A stretch of DNA of 47,028 nt. Source: Candidatus Iainarchaeum sp. (GTDB taxonomy: Archaea; Iainarchaeota; Iainarchaeia; Iainarchaeales; Iainarchaeaceae). The stretch spans positions 1 to 47,028 of the forward strand of contig JACQPB010000002.1 in assembly GCA_016202305.1 (NCBI GenBank), read 5' to 3'. Below are positions 1 through 10,394 of this stretch, in pieces. Numbering within the stretch: position 1 is the first letter of the stretch; each line of letters opens with the position of its first letter. The position numbers and the translations under genes were made by a program. The notes beneath the pieces were generated by a model. It was not told the DNA's origin. It made no database searches and saw only the letters and a list, made by a program, of their open reading frames with translations.

Positions 1-108
1 AAGTAGAACTCCACATTGTTGGATATAAGAAAATAATCCGCGTATGGTGGAAAAAGAATCTCATAAAACAAGTCGCAATTTAGCCTAGCCAAAAAGTCTC
101 ATTCTAGC

Positions 109-591
109 TTGGCCGTAACACCTAGAGATAAAGAATTTGTCAATATTTCAAAAGAGATTGTGGAAATTAAAAAAGACAGGGGATTATTGAAGACTCTTCG
201 GGGCTATTCTAATTTGCAATTGGGGGTGATGTTTATACTGTGGGGGGCGTTTATTTTTGGTATGTTCTACCTCTCTCTAAAACGCAATCCAAAGATTTCA
301 TTATTCTATTTCTTGGCATTATTTGCGCTTATGATTTCTAGTCTTGGAGTTTTTTATTATGTTGTCCTGTTTTATATTATCAAAATTTTCAAATTTCTAA
401 ATCCGGGAGCCAAAATAAAAGCCATTGAATTTTATGGCTTTGAGCCATTCTCGGAAAAAAGTCTTGTGAATGTTTGGTCTTACAAATCAAGCGCTTATTC
501 ATATTACAAGTTCAGTCGGTTTCTTTTTTACCCGTCAATAATAATTTTCCTGTTGGCTTTAGGCGTTGTGATTTTCAGAATATCTATTTAG
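109..591 (+). CDS. hypothetical membrane protein, TTG start
   Basis: Provided ORF; several hydrophobic stretches; AT-rich composition. Confidence 0.55.
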   Translation: MAVTPRDKEFVNISKEIVEIKKDRGLLKTLRGYSNLQLGVMFILWGAFIFGMFYLSLKRNPKISLFYFLALFALMISSLGVFYYVVLFYIIKIFKFLNPGAKIKAIEFYGFEPFSEKSLVNVWSYKSSAYSYYKFSRFLFYPSIIIFLLALGVVIFRISI

Positions 592-678
592 AGCACGTCC
601 CAGTAGGTCAGCGGTTGTGCAAAGACTGGCTGTTAGGGCGGTTTTCATGCCACGCCACAAGTCTACTGGGATAGGCTC
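591..678. ncRNA. candidate structured RNA / long interrupted stem
   Basis: GAGC(591-594)-CCCAGTAG(599-606) pairs with CTACTGGG(663-670)-GCTC(675-678); internal GGCG...CGCC hairpin. Confidence 0.3.
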
Positions 679-778
679 TTAGGGTCCATCTATATAGATT
701 ATGGCTGGCCATGAAACCCGCCTCAATCATTCTCCGGCCTCAGTTATAAATTTAAACAACGGCTTCCAATAAATAGCA

Positions 779-1618
779 ATGTTCCAACCTTCGAAACTGC
801 TTTTTGCAACCCCCGGAATCCCTCTTTCCACGCAGCCGCGCGACACCGAAAACGGCATAAGGCAGGTGAAAAAGCTCGGCCTCGGCGCGATGGAGCTGGA
901 GTTCGTGCAGAGCGTGTTCATTTCGAAGGAAAAGGCACCCGAAATAAAAAAGGCCGTCGACGAAACCGGAGTGGCTCTCACGTGCCACGCCCCATACTTC
1001 ATAAACCTGAACGCTGTTGAGCCGCAGAAGCGCGGGGCATCCCGCTCCCGCATACTTCAAAGCGCAAAAATCCTGGATGCGTGCGGCGGCTACTCGGTCT
1101 GCTTCCACCCGGGCTACTACCTCGGCATGGAGCCCAAGAAGGTGTTCGAGAGCGTGAAAAGCGAAATGGAGAAAATCATGGGGGAAGTGAAGTCCCTCGG
1201 CCTCAATGTCTGGATAAGGCCGGAAACCACGGGGAAGCCGACGCAGTTCGGGAGCATTGACGAGCTGTGCGACCTCAGCGCAGGGTTAGACCATGTCCTT
1301 CCCGTAGTCGACTTTTCGCACCTGCACGCGCGCACGAACGGCAAGTTCAACACGCGGGAAGAATTTACGCAGGTCATGGAGCTGATTGAGAAGAAGCTCG
1401 GAAAGGTCGCGCTGCACAACATGCACATCCATCTCTCAGGGATAGAGTACGGGCCGAAAGGCGAAAAAAACCACCTTGTCCTTGATGAGAGCGACATGAA
1501 CTGGCGCGAGCTGCTGCAGGTGCTGCACGATTTCAATGCGAAGGGCGTGCTAGTGTGCGAGAGCCCGAACATCGAGGAGGACACGCTGATGTTGCAGCGT
1601 GAATACGGGAAGCTTTGA
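779..1618 (+). CDS. AP endonuclease family 2 / endonuclease IV-like TIM-barrel protein
   Basis: Protein pattern: CHAPYFINL, CFHPGYYLG, RPETTGK, VVDFSHLHAR, HIHLSG. Confidence 0.8.
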   Translation: MFQPSKLLFATPGIPLSTQPRDTENGIRQVKKLGLGAMELEFVQSVFISKEKAPEIKKAVDETGVALTCHAPYFINLNAVEPQKRGASRSRILQSAKILDACGGYSVCFHPGYYLGMEPKKVFESVKSEMEKIMGEVKSLGLNVWIRPETTGKPTQFGSIDELCDLSAGLDHVLPVVDFSHLHARTNGKFNTREEFTQVMELIEKKLGKVALHNMHIHLSGIEYGPKGEKNHLVLDESDMNWRELLQVLHDFNAKGVLVCESPNIEEDTLMLQREYGKL

Positions 1619-1620
1619 CT

Positions 1621-2886
1621 CTATTTGCCGGTCACGACTTCCGAGAGCGCCCCTACGAACCTTGCAATGTTTTCATCCGTCATTTCCTTTTTCGGGGTGA
1701 TTACAATCCTTATCCCTAGCACACTGTAGTTTTTCCCGCTTATCCTGATTGGCGACACCCTGAATCCCTTTTCCAGAAGCCCAACCATGAGGTGTTCGAG
1801 CTCCTTTTCCGATTCGCACTTTATCGGGACAACGCCCGATTCTATAGGTGCGAGCATCGAAAACCCGTTCTCTCCGATTTCTTTTCCGGCATTCTTTGCT
1901 CTTTCTGTGCAGAGTGCTGCAAGCGCCCTCAGACCTTCGATTCCAAATTGTTCGATTGTGGCAAGTGCGGTTGCAACCGGAAAAGCGCTCCGTGTAGTGC
2001 CGAGCGCTGACATGTTGCCTGTGAAATAGTCGGCTTCGTGCCCGGCCAATTTTTTGTCTTTCGCTTCCTTGAGCATAAGTATTCCGGCGCCTATCGCCCC
2101 AATGAACTTGGTCGTGTCCACTGCTACCGAGCTCACTACAAGAGAAGCCGATATCCTTATGGCATTAGGGTGTCCGGTAAGGTTGAGTATGGTTCCGCCG
2201 TACGCCGCGTCTACGTGCACCCATATTCCGTGCTTCATGCAAAGCTCCTCTACCTCAGGATTGAAAATGAACCCTTCACTGTTGCCGAAGTAGGTGGTGC
2301 CGTGCGTTGCATTCACCATTGCGATGTTCGGGCCATATGTCTCAAGGATTTTTATCACTTCCTTCTCGTCTGCCTGAAAACCTTTTTCAGGTTTTGCATC
2401 CACTGTGAGTATTTTCATTTCGAGCTTGTCACAGGCGTTCTTTATAGATGAATGCGCGATGTTTGTTGTAAGCACGAATCTCTTGCCTGTCTTCTTCCTG
2501 GCCATGTAGAGCGCTATTTCGTTGGCCTCGGAGCCGGAGTGGAGTACTATCCCTTTGGTTTTTTCGAGGCCGAGTATCCGCTCCGAGAAAAATCTTGTCA
2601 GTTTTGCCCGCGCCCTCTGCGCTTCCTCGTCGCTGGCGTCGGCGAGATTCCTCATGGCAAACCCCGATTCCTCAATGAAGATGCTCTCAGGGCATATTCC
2701 TATCATGCTGTACATGTCGATTGCCTGTCTACGGCCAGTTGATGCATCCCCCTGGTTCATTTTTTGCCCGGTAAAAATTGCCTTGTCGGGTGGTAATAAT
2801 GCCGACGTTGATTTTTGTTTCAACCAAAAGGTTAAAAATTCTACAGTAGTTTTATGCATTGTGGTAAAAGAATCGGAGATGGCCAT
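1621..2886 (-). CDS. PLP-dependent decarboxylase/aminotransferase superfamily protein
   Basis: HSGSEANEIALYMARK, VHVDAAYGG and VDTTKFIGAIGAG (likely PLP lysine); start may be internal. Confidence 0.75.
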   Translation of the reverse strand: MAISDSFTTMHKTTVEFLTFWLKQKSTSALLPPDKAIFTGQKMNQGDASTGRRQAIDMYSMIGICPESIFIEESGFAMRNLADASDEEAQRARAKLTRFFSERILGLEKTKGIVLHSGSEANEIALYMARKKTGKRFVLTTNIAHSSIKNACDKLEMKILTVDAKPEKGFQADEKEVIKILETYGPNIAMVNATHGTTYFGNSEGFIFNPEVEELCMKHGIWVHVDAAYGGTILNLTGHPNAIRISASLVVSSVAVDTTKFIGAIGAGILMLKEAKDKKLAGHEADYFTGNMSALGTTRSAFPVATALATIEQFGIEGLRALAALCTERAKNAGKEIGENGFSMLAPIESGVVPIKCESEKELEHLMVGLLEKGFRVSPIRISGKNYSVLGIRIVITPKKEMTDENIARFVGALSEVVTGK

Positions 2887-3655
2887 TGCCGAGGAGCTCG
2901 TTTCCTCACGGGTGGGACTTAGCGACCTATACTCGCTTCTCAGGAAGAAACGTCTTTTTCATGGCTCTATACAGGCGCTCTTCAAACTGCTCAAGAAAAT
3001 GGTAGGGGAAGGCATCCTTGCAAAGGACCGGAAAAGTTACTCGCTTTCCAAGGCGTGGGTGGTGCGGAACAAGAGGTTTTTCGACCGCCTTTTCGACAGG
3101 AAATCCCGCCTTGAATCTAGTGCGCCTATGCTCAGTCAGGATTATGAGGAATATTCCTTCGATTCGCTTTTTTCGCTTGACAATTTCTGGTACGACGCGA
3201 TTTACAGGATAGCGAAAGGTTCTGCCAAGAAGAAAATATTCATACGAAACAGCTATTACTGGTGGATAATACTGAACCTCAATTACGAGCTTCTCACCCT
3301 AAGCGACCACAAGAGGCGTGGCTTCGATATTCATATACTCCTTACAAAGGACAACAAGCTCAACCGCTGGGCCCTGAAAGTGCTTGAAGAGCACGGTTTC
3401 AGGGCGTCAATCGAGGGCGATGAAGACGATTCGCAAATAGATTGGAATGTGTTCGACGACACGCTGATTCAGGTCAATTATGACCGCAAAACTGCAGCGG
3501 CTATAAAGCGCATTTTTGGGCGCTATAAATTCGTCGAGGAGATTCCTCCAAAGGAGCTTGCAAAGCTCACTGCGGGAAAGGGAAAATTTTTGCTGAGGAT
3601 AATACGGAACAGGCCGCTTGCGGAGCAGATGAAGAAAGGGTTCGAAAAACCTTAA
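2879..3655 (+). CDS. TrmB-like winged-helix transcriptional regulator
   Basis: ORF trimmed to ATG at 2879; N-terminal HTH-like region followed by an alpha/beta domain. Confidence 0.5.
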   Translation: MAIAEELVSSRVGLSDLYSLLRKKRLFHGSIQALFKLLKKMVGEGILAKDRKSYSLSKAWVVRNKRFFDRLFDRKSRLESSAPMLSQDYEEYSFDSLFSLDNFWYDAIYRIAKGSAKKKIFIRNSYYWWIILNLNYELLTLSDHKRRGFDIHILLTKDNKLNRWALKVLEEHGFRASIEGDEDDSQIDWNVFDDTLIQVNYDRKTAAAIKRIFGRYKFVEEIPPKELAKLTAGKGKFLLRIIRNRPLAEQMKKGFEKP

Positions 3656-3708
3656 GCTGGACGCCGCCTTAGCGCTGGTGACGCTGTTTTCATCTCGCCA
3701 CGAATATT

Positions 3709-3873
3709 TTGCCTTTCAGGGCTTACCTTCTCATTGTCATCCTTGGGGCTGTTTTTCTGGCAGGCCTATTCCCAGACATGGTTTGCGGTCTTGCCATTGA
3801 GATAAAATCACGGGATGCGAGGTTAAGTTTCGTTGGCTTTCTCGCCATTGGCTTCATCATTGTCAGTCACTAA
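3709..3873 (+). CDS. possible small two-TM membrane protein (54 aa, TTG start)
   Basis: Frame reads LPFRAYLLIVILGAVFLAGLFPDMVCGLAIEIKSRDARLSFVGFLAIGFIIVSH*; not in ORF track. Confidence 0.25.
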   Translation: MPFRAYLLIVILGAVFLAGLFPDMVCGLAIEIKSRDARLSFVGFLAIGFIIVSH

Positions 3874-4114
3874 TTTTCTTCACGAATATGCATGGCACCG
3901 GGCAGGCGTCCGCCGCTTCCTGGTTCTGCTTCATCTTCGCGTCGTCGACTACCTTGAATTCCTGCGTCCCATGCTCGCCCTGCTCCTTGCCAGAATCTAT
4001 GAGGTGGCTCTTGTCGCCTTCCATTATCCAGTCTTCGGGGTTTATTGCCGCGCACGCGCCGCAGCCGATGCAGATTTCCTTGTGGTGCTCGACCTTGAAC
4101 TTTGCCATCGCCAT
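3863..4114 (-). CDS. 4Fe-4S ferredoxin
   Basis: CIGCGAC ... ADACPVPCIFV. Confidence 0.85.
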   Translation of the reverse strand: MAMAKFKVEHHKEICIGCGACAAINPEDWIMEGDKSHLIDSGKEQGEHGTQEFKVVDDAKMKQNQEAADACPVPCIFVKKISD

Positions 4115-4195
4115 TGCCTCTTGAACTACCTAATACCGTTGCCGAGTCTTATAAACATTTTGGGTCGTTAAACGGCATTGCCGAAGCAATCTCGG

Positions 4196-4666
4196 TCATA
4201 ATCCGAAGCCCCTGATTATTTCGCCCGCATGGTTCGCCGTGTCCGGCCTCCCAATCACCTTGACGATTATTCCGTTTTCATCAATCAGGAAAGTGGTGCG
4301 CGCTATTCCCATGAATGTCTTCCCATACATGCTCTTTTCCTTCCACACGCCGTACTTTTCAATCACCTTTCCGTCAGGGTCTGAAAGTATCGGGAAATTG
4401 AAGCCGAATTTGCCGGAAAACTTCTTGTGGCTCTCGACGCTGTCCTTGCTCACGCCCAGCACGATGATGCCTTTTTCCTTCAGTGCTGCGAAGCTGTCGC
4501 GGATGCTGCATCCCTGCGCGGTGCAGCCGGGCGTATCATCCTTGGGGTAAAAGTATAGCGCGACCTTCCTGCCCTTGTATTCCCGGAGGCTGTGCTCTTT
4601 GCCATACTGGTCATCGAGCCTGAATTCCGGCGCTTTTTGCCCTTCCTGAATCATTTCCATCCACAT
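4196..4666 (-). CDS. bcp: peroxiredoxin, Bcp/PrxQ family
   Basis: FYPKDDTPGCTAQGCSIRD motif. Confidence 0.9.
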   Translation of the reverse strand: MWMEMIQEGQKAPEFRLDDQYGKEHSLREYKGRKVALYFYPKDDTPGCTAQGCSIRDSFAALKEKGIIVLGVSKDSVESHKKFSGKFGFNFPILSDPDGKVIEKYGVWKEKSMYGKTFMGIARTTFLIDENGIIVKVIGRPDTANHAGEIIRGFGL

Positions 4667-4669
4667 TCC

Positions 4670-5245
4670 TCATGCCGTATCGTAAATGCTGCACGGCTTT
4701 CCGGCAGTGCAGTTCTCCGCTGGCAGGTTGAATCCCTGTGGCATCGGGCATTTCTTGGAGTAAATGCACGATTCGCTTGTTATGCTGTCGAGCATTTCTT
4801 TTGTAGGCGTGCCCTCGCCGTAATAAATGAGGATTTTGTCGAGGTCGCGTGGCCTGTAGTCGCCGTATTCCGTCGCCGGGGCGCCATTGACGTACATGGC
4901 CAGTTTTCCGTTTGCTCCGGAGCAGTAATCCGCCTTTCCGTCGGAAAAGCAGTCGCCTGTCAGGCCCATTCCGATGCTCTTGAAGAACTCGCCCAGGGTC
5001 GCGTCGCGGCTGTGGAAGTGTATAACGTTCGGGTTGAAGTCGTGCATGTGCGCATCGTGCGATAGTTCCTTGTACTCATCGCTCATGTATTCCGCCTTGT
5101 TGAGGTCCATTGCCTTGCCTTCGAGGATGACCTTGAAATCCGCGTGCATGTGGTAATCCTCCGGCGCGGTTTCCCACGGGAGCGTACACCCGGACACGGC
5201 AACTGTGATGAAGATGGCCGCCATGGCAATGGCGCTCTTAAGCAT
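4670..5245 (-). CDS. secreted His-rich lipoprotein-like protein
   Basis: Signal peptide with VSGC lipobox-like motif; HMHADF, HDAHMHDF, IHFHSRDATLGEFF; Cys-rich C-terminus. Confidence 0.6.
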   Translation of the reverse strand: MLKSAIAMAAIFITVAVSGCTLPWETAPEDYHMHADFKVILEGKAMDLNKAEYMSDEYKELSHDAHMHDFNPNVIHFHSRDATLGEFFKSIGMGLTGDCFSDGKADYCSGANGKLAMYVNGAPATEYGDYRPRDLDKILIYYGEGTPTKEMLDSITSESCIYSKKCPMPQGFNLPAENCTAGKPCSIYDTA

Positions 5246-5314
5246 GGATTAGAGCCGCACCGAAACCGATATTATTATATCCGTGTTAATAATAATTTGA
5301 AGGTCAGGTGGTTT

Positions 5315-5806
5315 ATGATGGTTTCTTCGGTCGCAAAGCCGGTCGTCGGCATTCTTATGGGTTCCAAGTCTGACCTTGATGTCATGAAGGAAGCCTCTGA
5401 GGCGCTGGAAGGCTTCGGCGTGGCCTGCGAGATGCGCGTGATTTCCGCGCACCGCTCGCCCAAGCTACTTGACGAGTATCTTTCTTCCGCGCGTGGGCGC
5501 GGCATCAGCGTCATAATAGCGGGAGCCGGGGGCGCGGCCCATCTTGCCGGTGTGGTGGCCTCACACACGACTCTTCCGGTCATTGGCGTTCCGGTGGAGT
5601 CGAAGTCGCTGAAGGGCCTTGATTCACTTTTATCCACAATCCAGATGCCTCCCGGAGTGCCTGTAGCGACAGTCGGCATCAACGCCGCGAAGAACGCCGG
5701 CATACTTGCCGTCCACATGCTCGCGCTTTCGGACGCTTCCCTTGCAAAGAAGCTCGATGCTTACCGCGCAGACATGGCCGAGAAGATAAGGGCGACGAAA
5801 ATCTGA
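5315..5806 (+). CDS. purE: 5-(carboxyamino)imidazole ribonucleotide mutase
   Basis: GILMGSKSDLDVM, SAHRSP, AGAGGAAHLAGVVASHTTLPVIGVP. Confidence 0.93.
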   Translation: MMVSSVAKPVVGILMGSKSDLDVMKEASEALEGFGVACEMRVISAHRSPKLLDEYLSSARGRGISVIIAGAGGAAHLAGVVASHTTLPVIGVPVESKSLKGLDSLLSTIQMPPGVPVATVGINAAKNAGILAVHMLALSDASLAKKLDAYRADMAEKIRATKI

Positions 5807-5921
5807 TTTGTTTTCACGACAACGCAGGCCAAGGGCTTGGAATCATCGTCAGGTGAACATCGACACGCATTATTGGGGTGATAATAAGGCAGCAGTATTT
5901 ATATATTTGCATATATGAATA

Positions 5922-6209
5922 TTGTTCATGGAAAGTAGGGTAAAGCTGCTTAAGGCGCTTTCCGACGAAAGCAGGATGAGAATAGTTCGCCTTCTTATGG
6001 GAGGGGAGCAGTGCGCGTGCTCGATTGTCCCTTATGTCAAAAAGGCGCAGCCGACGGTTTCCCGGCACCTGAAAATCTTGGAGGAAGCCGGAGTTGTGCA
6101 ATCAAGGCGGGACGGCACGAACATCTGGTACCATCTGAAGGGAAAGGATGCCACCAAGGTGCTTGGTGCGCTCGGCATCCGCAAAATCAGGCCCAATGCA
6201 AAGTGTTGA
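5922..6209 (+). CDS. arsR: ArsR-family transcriptional regulator
   Basis: LLKALSDESRMRIVRLL ... CACSI ... QPTVSRHLKILEEAGVV. Confidence 0.9.
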   Translation: MFMESRVKLLKALSDESRMRIVRLLMGGEQCACSIVPYVKKAQPTVSRHLKILEEAGVVQSRRDGTNIWYHLKGKDATKVLGALGIRKIRPNAKC

Positions 6210-6221
6210 TGGGGTGGTTTT

Positions 6222-7262
6222 GTGGGGACTGCGGAAAAGCTAACATTACTTGACAGGCATCTGACTCTTTGGATATTTTCGGCAATGGCGCTCGGCATCG
6301 CGCTTGGAGCTTTTGCGCCCGGCTTTACTGAATCCATTTCCGGCCTTCAGGTTGGCACGACATCCATCCCGATAGCCGTGGGGCTTATACTTATGATGTA
6401 CCCTCCGCTTGCAAAAGTCAGGTATGAGAAGCTTGGTGGCGTATTCAAGGACAGGAAAATCGTGGCGCTCTCCCTTGCGCAAAACTGGCTGGTCGGGCCA
6501 TTGCTCATGTTTGCCCTCGCAGTGATATTCTTGAGGGACATGCCAGAATACATGATAGGGCTTATCATGATAGGAATTGCGCGCTGCATCGCCATGGTTT
6601 TGGTGTGGAACGAGCTTGCCAAGGGGCACACAGATTATGCAGCCGGATTGGTTGCATTCAACAGCATTTTCCAAGTGCTTTTCTACGCAGTTTACGCATG
6701 GATATTCGTGACTGTGCTGCCGCCCGTGCTCGGGCTTGCGGGAAGCGTAGTGGATGTGAGCCTGTGGCAGGTGGCTGAAAGCGTTTTCATCTACCTTGGA
6801 ATACCTGCGATTGCCGGCGCTGCCACACACTATTACCTTGTAAGAAAAAGGGGCGAGGATTGGTACCACAAGAAATTCATTCCAAAAATAAGCCCCATGG
6901 CATTGGTTTTCCTGCTCTTCACCATAGTTGTGATGTTCAGCCTCAAAGGAAGCCTCATACTGCAGATTCCGCTTGATGTCATCAGGATAGCAATCCCGCT
7001 CCTGCTTTACTTTGCCCTAATGTTCTTCATCAGCTTTTACATGGGCAAAAAGCTCGGTGCAGACTATCCAAAGACCGCAACGCTTTCATTTACTGCTGCC
7101 AGCAATAATTTTGAACTCGCAATAGCCGTCGCAGTGGCTGTTTTCGGGATTGGCTCTGGTGTGGCGTTTGCCGCGGTCATAGGTCCGCTTGTCGAAGTAC
7201 CAGTAATGATATGGCTTGTGGATGCCTCTCTCTGGCTCAGAAAGAGATACTTCCTAGGATAG
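6222..7262 (+). CDS. acr3: ACR3-family arsenite efflux transporter (GTG start)
   Basis: Multi-[20 protein letters not shown] and [19 protein letters not shown] signatures. Confidence 0.93.
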   Translation: MGTAEKLTLLDRHLTLWIFSAMALGIALGAFAPGFTESISGLQVGTTSIPIAVGLILMMYPPLAKVRYEKLGGVFKDRKIVALSLAQNWLVGPLLMFALAVIFLRDMPEYMIGLIMIGIARCIAMVLVWNELAKGHTDYAAGLVAFNSIFQVLFYAVYAWIFVTVLPPVLGLAGSVVDVSLWQVAESVFIYLGIPAIAGAATHYYLVRKRGEDWYHKKFIPKISPMALVFLLFTIVVMFSLKGSLILQIPLDVIRIAIPLLLYFALMFFISFYMGKKLGADYPKTATLSFTAASNNFELAIAVAVAVFGIGSGVAFAAVIGPLVEVPVMIWLVDASLWLRKRYFLG

Positions 7263-7264
7263 CC

Positions 7265-7507
7265 CTAGCAAAAAACTACCTGGTAAAATTCAAGTATTTG
7301 CCCATTGCTCTGGATGAACGCGGCAACCTGTTCTTTCACGTTATATTTTTTGTTTTGGATATCCTGGGCTTCAATACCCTCGTTTATCAGGAAAACTTTC
7401 ACGTCATGCTTTCCCTTGGGTGCGGTCACGCCGAACCTGAAGGCATTCCATGCCTTTTCAGGCTCCTTTGTCCTAGAGGTCAAGCGGCCCGGGTTCAGTC
7501 TGCCCAT
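7265..7507 (-). pseudogene. truncated DsrE-family gene
   Basis: KEPEKAWNAFRFG...GKHDVKVFLINEGIEAQDIQNKKYNVKEQVAAFIQSNGQILE resembles DsrE-like proteins but ends before the expected C-terminal Cys region. Confidence 0.55.
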
Positions 7508-7649
7508 CTGTCATCATCTCCCTGAATGAGGATCCGAATCATCGTCATACTCCACATCCCCGGGCCGATAGATTAATGGGCTTGGTTGCTTTTTATAGGC
7601 TTTCACGCTTGCTATAAAAACGTTTTTATGGGGAATATTTGCGGTTATC

Positions 7650-9332
7650 GTGGGAAAGATTGCCCTCAACGAGCGCAGTTCGCGCATCACGCAGGGGGAC
7701 AGGCGCGCCCCGAACCGCGCGATGCTGCGCGCCGTCGGCTTCAAGGATGCGGATTTCGGCAAGCCTATTGTCGGAATTGCCAGCACATGGAGCGACATCA
7801 CGCCGTGCAATGCGCACATTGGCAAGCTTGCTATTGAGGCGAGGAAGGGCGTCGAAAAGGCGGGCGGCAAGGCGCAGACATTCGGGACAATTACCGTGAG
7901 CGACGGCATCTCGATGGGCACAGAGGGCATGAAGTATTCGCTCGTTTCGCGCGAGGTCATCGCTGATTCGATAGAGGTTGTGTCGAATGCGCAGGCTTTC
8001 GACGGCGTCGTCGCGATTGGCGGCTGCGACAAGAACATGCCGGGCTGCCTCATGGCCATGGCGAGGCTCAATGTTCCCGCGGTTTTCGTTTATGGCGGCA
8101 CGATACTGCCGGGCAGCTATAAGGGCAGGGACATTGACATTGTCAGCATTTTCGAGGCCGTGGGCCAGTACAGCGCGGGGAAGATAAGCAAGGGGCAGTT
8201 CCACGGCATAGAGTGCCATGCGTGCCCCGGCGCGGGCTCGTGCGGCGGCATGTACACTGCCAACACTATGGCCACTGCGATAGAGGCGCTTGGCATGAGC
8301 CTTCCTGGCTCCGCTTCCAATCCTGCCGAAAGCGAGGACAAGAGGGCTGATGTCAGGGCTGCTGGTGTCGCGGTGCTGAACCTTCTCAGGCAGGGCATAA
8401 GGCCGCGTGACATAATGACGAAGGAGGCTTTCGAGAACGCGATTGCCGCGGTGATGGCTCTCGGCGGCTCCACGAATGCAGTCCTGCACCTCATCGCGAT
8501 TGCGAGGACCGCAGGAGTCGGGCTTTCCCTTGACGATTTTGACAGGGTCGGCAAAAGGGTTCCGCTGCTCGCGGACCTCAAGCCTTCCGGGAAGTATGTG
8601 ATGGCTGACCTCGACAGGGTCGGCGGCTCCGCCGCTGTCCTGCGGCTGCTTTTCGAGGCCGGCTTCCTGCATGGCGAGTGCATGACTGTTACCGGCATGA
8701 CCATGGCCGAGAACCTGAAAGGCGCGCCAAGGCTTGCGGCGCACCAGGATATTATCGCCGATTTGAAGGACCCTTTGAGGAAGTCGGGCCATCTGGTCAT
8801 ACTCCGTGGCAACCTGGCTCCCGAAGGCTCCGTGGCCAAGGTTTCGGGCCTCAAGAGGGCCTCCATTACCGGGCCTGCGAGGGTTTTCGAGTCGGAGGAG
8901 GCGTGCCTCGACGCTATCCTGTCCAAGAGGATAAAAGTGGGGGATGTGCTGGTGATAAGGTATGAAGGGCCGAGGGGCGGCCCCGGAATGCGCGAGATGC
9001 TCGCGCCCACATCGGCCCTCATGGGAGCCGGCTTCCATGATTCTGTCGGCCTCGTCACGGACGGCAGGTTTTCCGGCGGCACCCATGGCCTTGTCGTCGG
9101 CCATGTCTGTCCGGAGGCGCAGGCCGGCGGGCCCATAGCTGTCGTGAGGGACGGGGACATGATAACGATTGACGCGGAAAAGCAGGTCATCCGCCTTGAG
9201 GCAAGCGACGCGGAGATAAGTTCGAGGCTGGAGGCGTGGAAGGCGCCGCCCCTGAAGTACATCGGGGTACTGCGCAAGTACGCGAAGTCGGTTTCCTCCG
9301 CAAGCGAAGGCGCATTGACCGACAGGCCGTGA
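7650..9332 (+). CDS. ilvD: dihydroxy-acid dehydratase
   Basis: [65 protein letters not shown]. Confidence 0.96.
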   Translation: MGKIALNERSSRITQGDRRAPNRAMLRAVGFKDADFGKPIVGIASTWSDITPCNAHIGKLAIEARKGVEKAGGKAQTFGTITVSDGISMGTEGMKYSLVSREVIADSIEVVSNAQAFDGVVAIGGCDKNMPGCLMAMARLNVPAVFVYGGTILPGSYKGRDIDIVSIFEAVGQYSAGKISKGQFHGIECHACPGAGSCGGMYTANTMATAIEALGMSLPGSASNPAESEDKRADVRAAGVAVLNLLRQGIRPRDIMTKEAFENAIAAVMALGGSTNAVLHLIAIARTAGVGLSLDDFDRVGKRVPLLADLKPSGKYVMADLDRVGGSAAVLRLLFEAGFLHGECMTVTGMTMAENLKGAPRLAAHQDIIADLKDPLRKSGHLVILRGNLAPEGSVAKVSGLKRASITGPARVFESEEACLDAILSKRIKVGDVLVIRYEGPRGGPGMREMLAPTSALMGAGFHDSVGLVTDGRFSGGTHGLVVGHVCPEAQAGGPIAVVRDGDMITIDAEKQVIRLEASDAEISSRLEAWKAPPLKYIGVLRKYAKSVSSASEGALTDRP

Positions 9333-9449
9333 CTGCTCCGGATGCCACGAAAACCCGTTAAAACCGCTTTTTCGCGCATTTGTTTTTAAACCTTTTTTCA
9401 TTGCTTTAATCAGTTTTCCTCGGGGAAACGCCAAAAGGAGGTTTTTTGA

Positions 9450-9626
9450 ATGGCAGATTCATTGGTCGTAGGTTCAAAGGTTAAGGAAGCAATCAAGGCG
9501 CAGGACTGCAATACTGCGGGAGACGCCGTTGACGCTTTGAGCGAAGTCGTTGCCTGGCACATAAAGAGGGCGGCGGAAAGGGCGAAGGCGAATGGCAGGA
9601 AGACCGTGCGCGGAGTTGACTTCTGA
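9450..9626 (+). CDS. short histone-fold protein (58 aa)
   Basis: ATG with AGGAGG upstream; MADSLVVGSKVKEAIKAQDCNTAGDAVDALSEVVAWHIKRAAERAKANGRKTVRGVDF*; below ORF-track cutoff. Confidence 0.75.
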   Translation: MADSLVVGSKVKEAIKAQDCNTAGDAVDALSEVVAWHIKRAAERAKANGRKTVRGVDF

Positions 9627-9674
9627 ATATTGATTTTTTGAGGTTTGGAGGGCACGTGCCCTTCAAATCCCAAG

Positions 9675-10370
9675 CTATTTTTCCAGTGATTTTTCCCTTA
9701 TCTCAACCAGCTTTTTCGTGCTTTTCGAGAGCAGTTTCCGGCCTTTTGCCGTCACCAGCACGTCGTCCTCTATCCTTATTCCGAGCCTCCGCGGAATGTA
9801 GACGCCGGGCTCTATCGTGACAATGTCGCCTTCGCGCAGGAAATGCCCTTCCTTCCTGCCGAGCCTCGGCCTTGCGTGGATTATCTTCTTCAGGCCGTGC
9901 CCCAGCCCGTGGCCGAAGTATTTCGCGTGCTTCCCGAGTGTTTTCCTCGCGTGCATGTAAACTTCGTGGCCGTCAATGCCGGCCCTTATTTTTCCGGTGC
10001 ACAGGACATTTGCCCTGAGCACCTTTTTGTAGAGCGCTCTCCCGCTTTTTGCGGCCCTGCCGAAGTGAATCGTGCGCGTCATGTCGGAGCAGTAGCTGTT
10101 CACGCGCGCGCCGAAATCGATGACGCAGAAGCCGCCGCCGGCAAGCTTCGCGTTCGTGGGCCTGTGGTGCCAGTCGACGGCGTTCTTCCCTATCGCCACA
10201 ATCGGCGGGAACGCGGGGCCCGCGCCGGCGCGCTTGAATTCCGCTTTGATGAACCGCGCGATGTCGCGCTCGGTAACGAATCCGTGCCTGCGCGCCCTTC
10301 GCACTATTTTGGAGAAAATTTTGTCATTGATGCGGCAGCCACTTGAGATGTTTCGGAGTTTTTTGTCCAT
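9675..10370 (-). CDS. M24 family aminopeptidase (Xaa-Pro/Met aminopeptidase-like)
   Basis: VIDFGARVNSYCSDMTRTIHFG, FGHGLGHGL, LREGDIVTIEPGVYIP, GIRIEDDVLV. Confidence 0.88.
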   Translation of the reverse strand: MDKKLRNISSGCRINDKIFSKIVRRARRHGFVTERDIARFIKAEFKRAGAGPAFPPIVAIGKNAVDWHHRPTNAKLAGGGFCVIDFGARVNSYCSDMTRTIHFGRAAKSGRALYKKVLRANVLCTGKIRAGIDGHEVYMHARKTLGKHAKYFGHGLGHGLKKIIHARPRLGRKEGHFLREGDIVTIEPGVYIPRRLGIRIEDDVLVTAKGRKLLSKSTKKLVEIREKSLEK

Positions 10371-10394
10371 ACCAACAAATACTGCAGCAATGAT

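Noticed and set aside
7626-9434. 602-aa minus-strand ORF (and 8117-9379, 420 aa)
   Set aside because: Shadow ORFs antisense to clear ilvD; no recognisable domains, low-complexity composition
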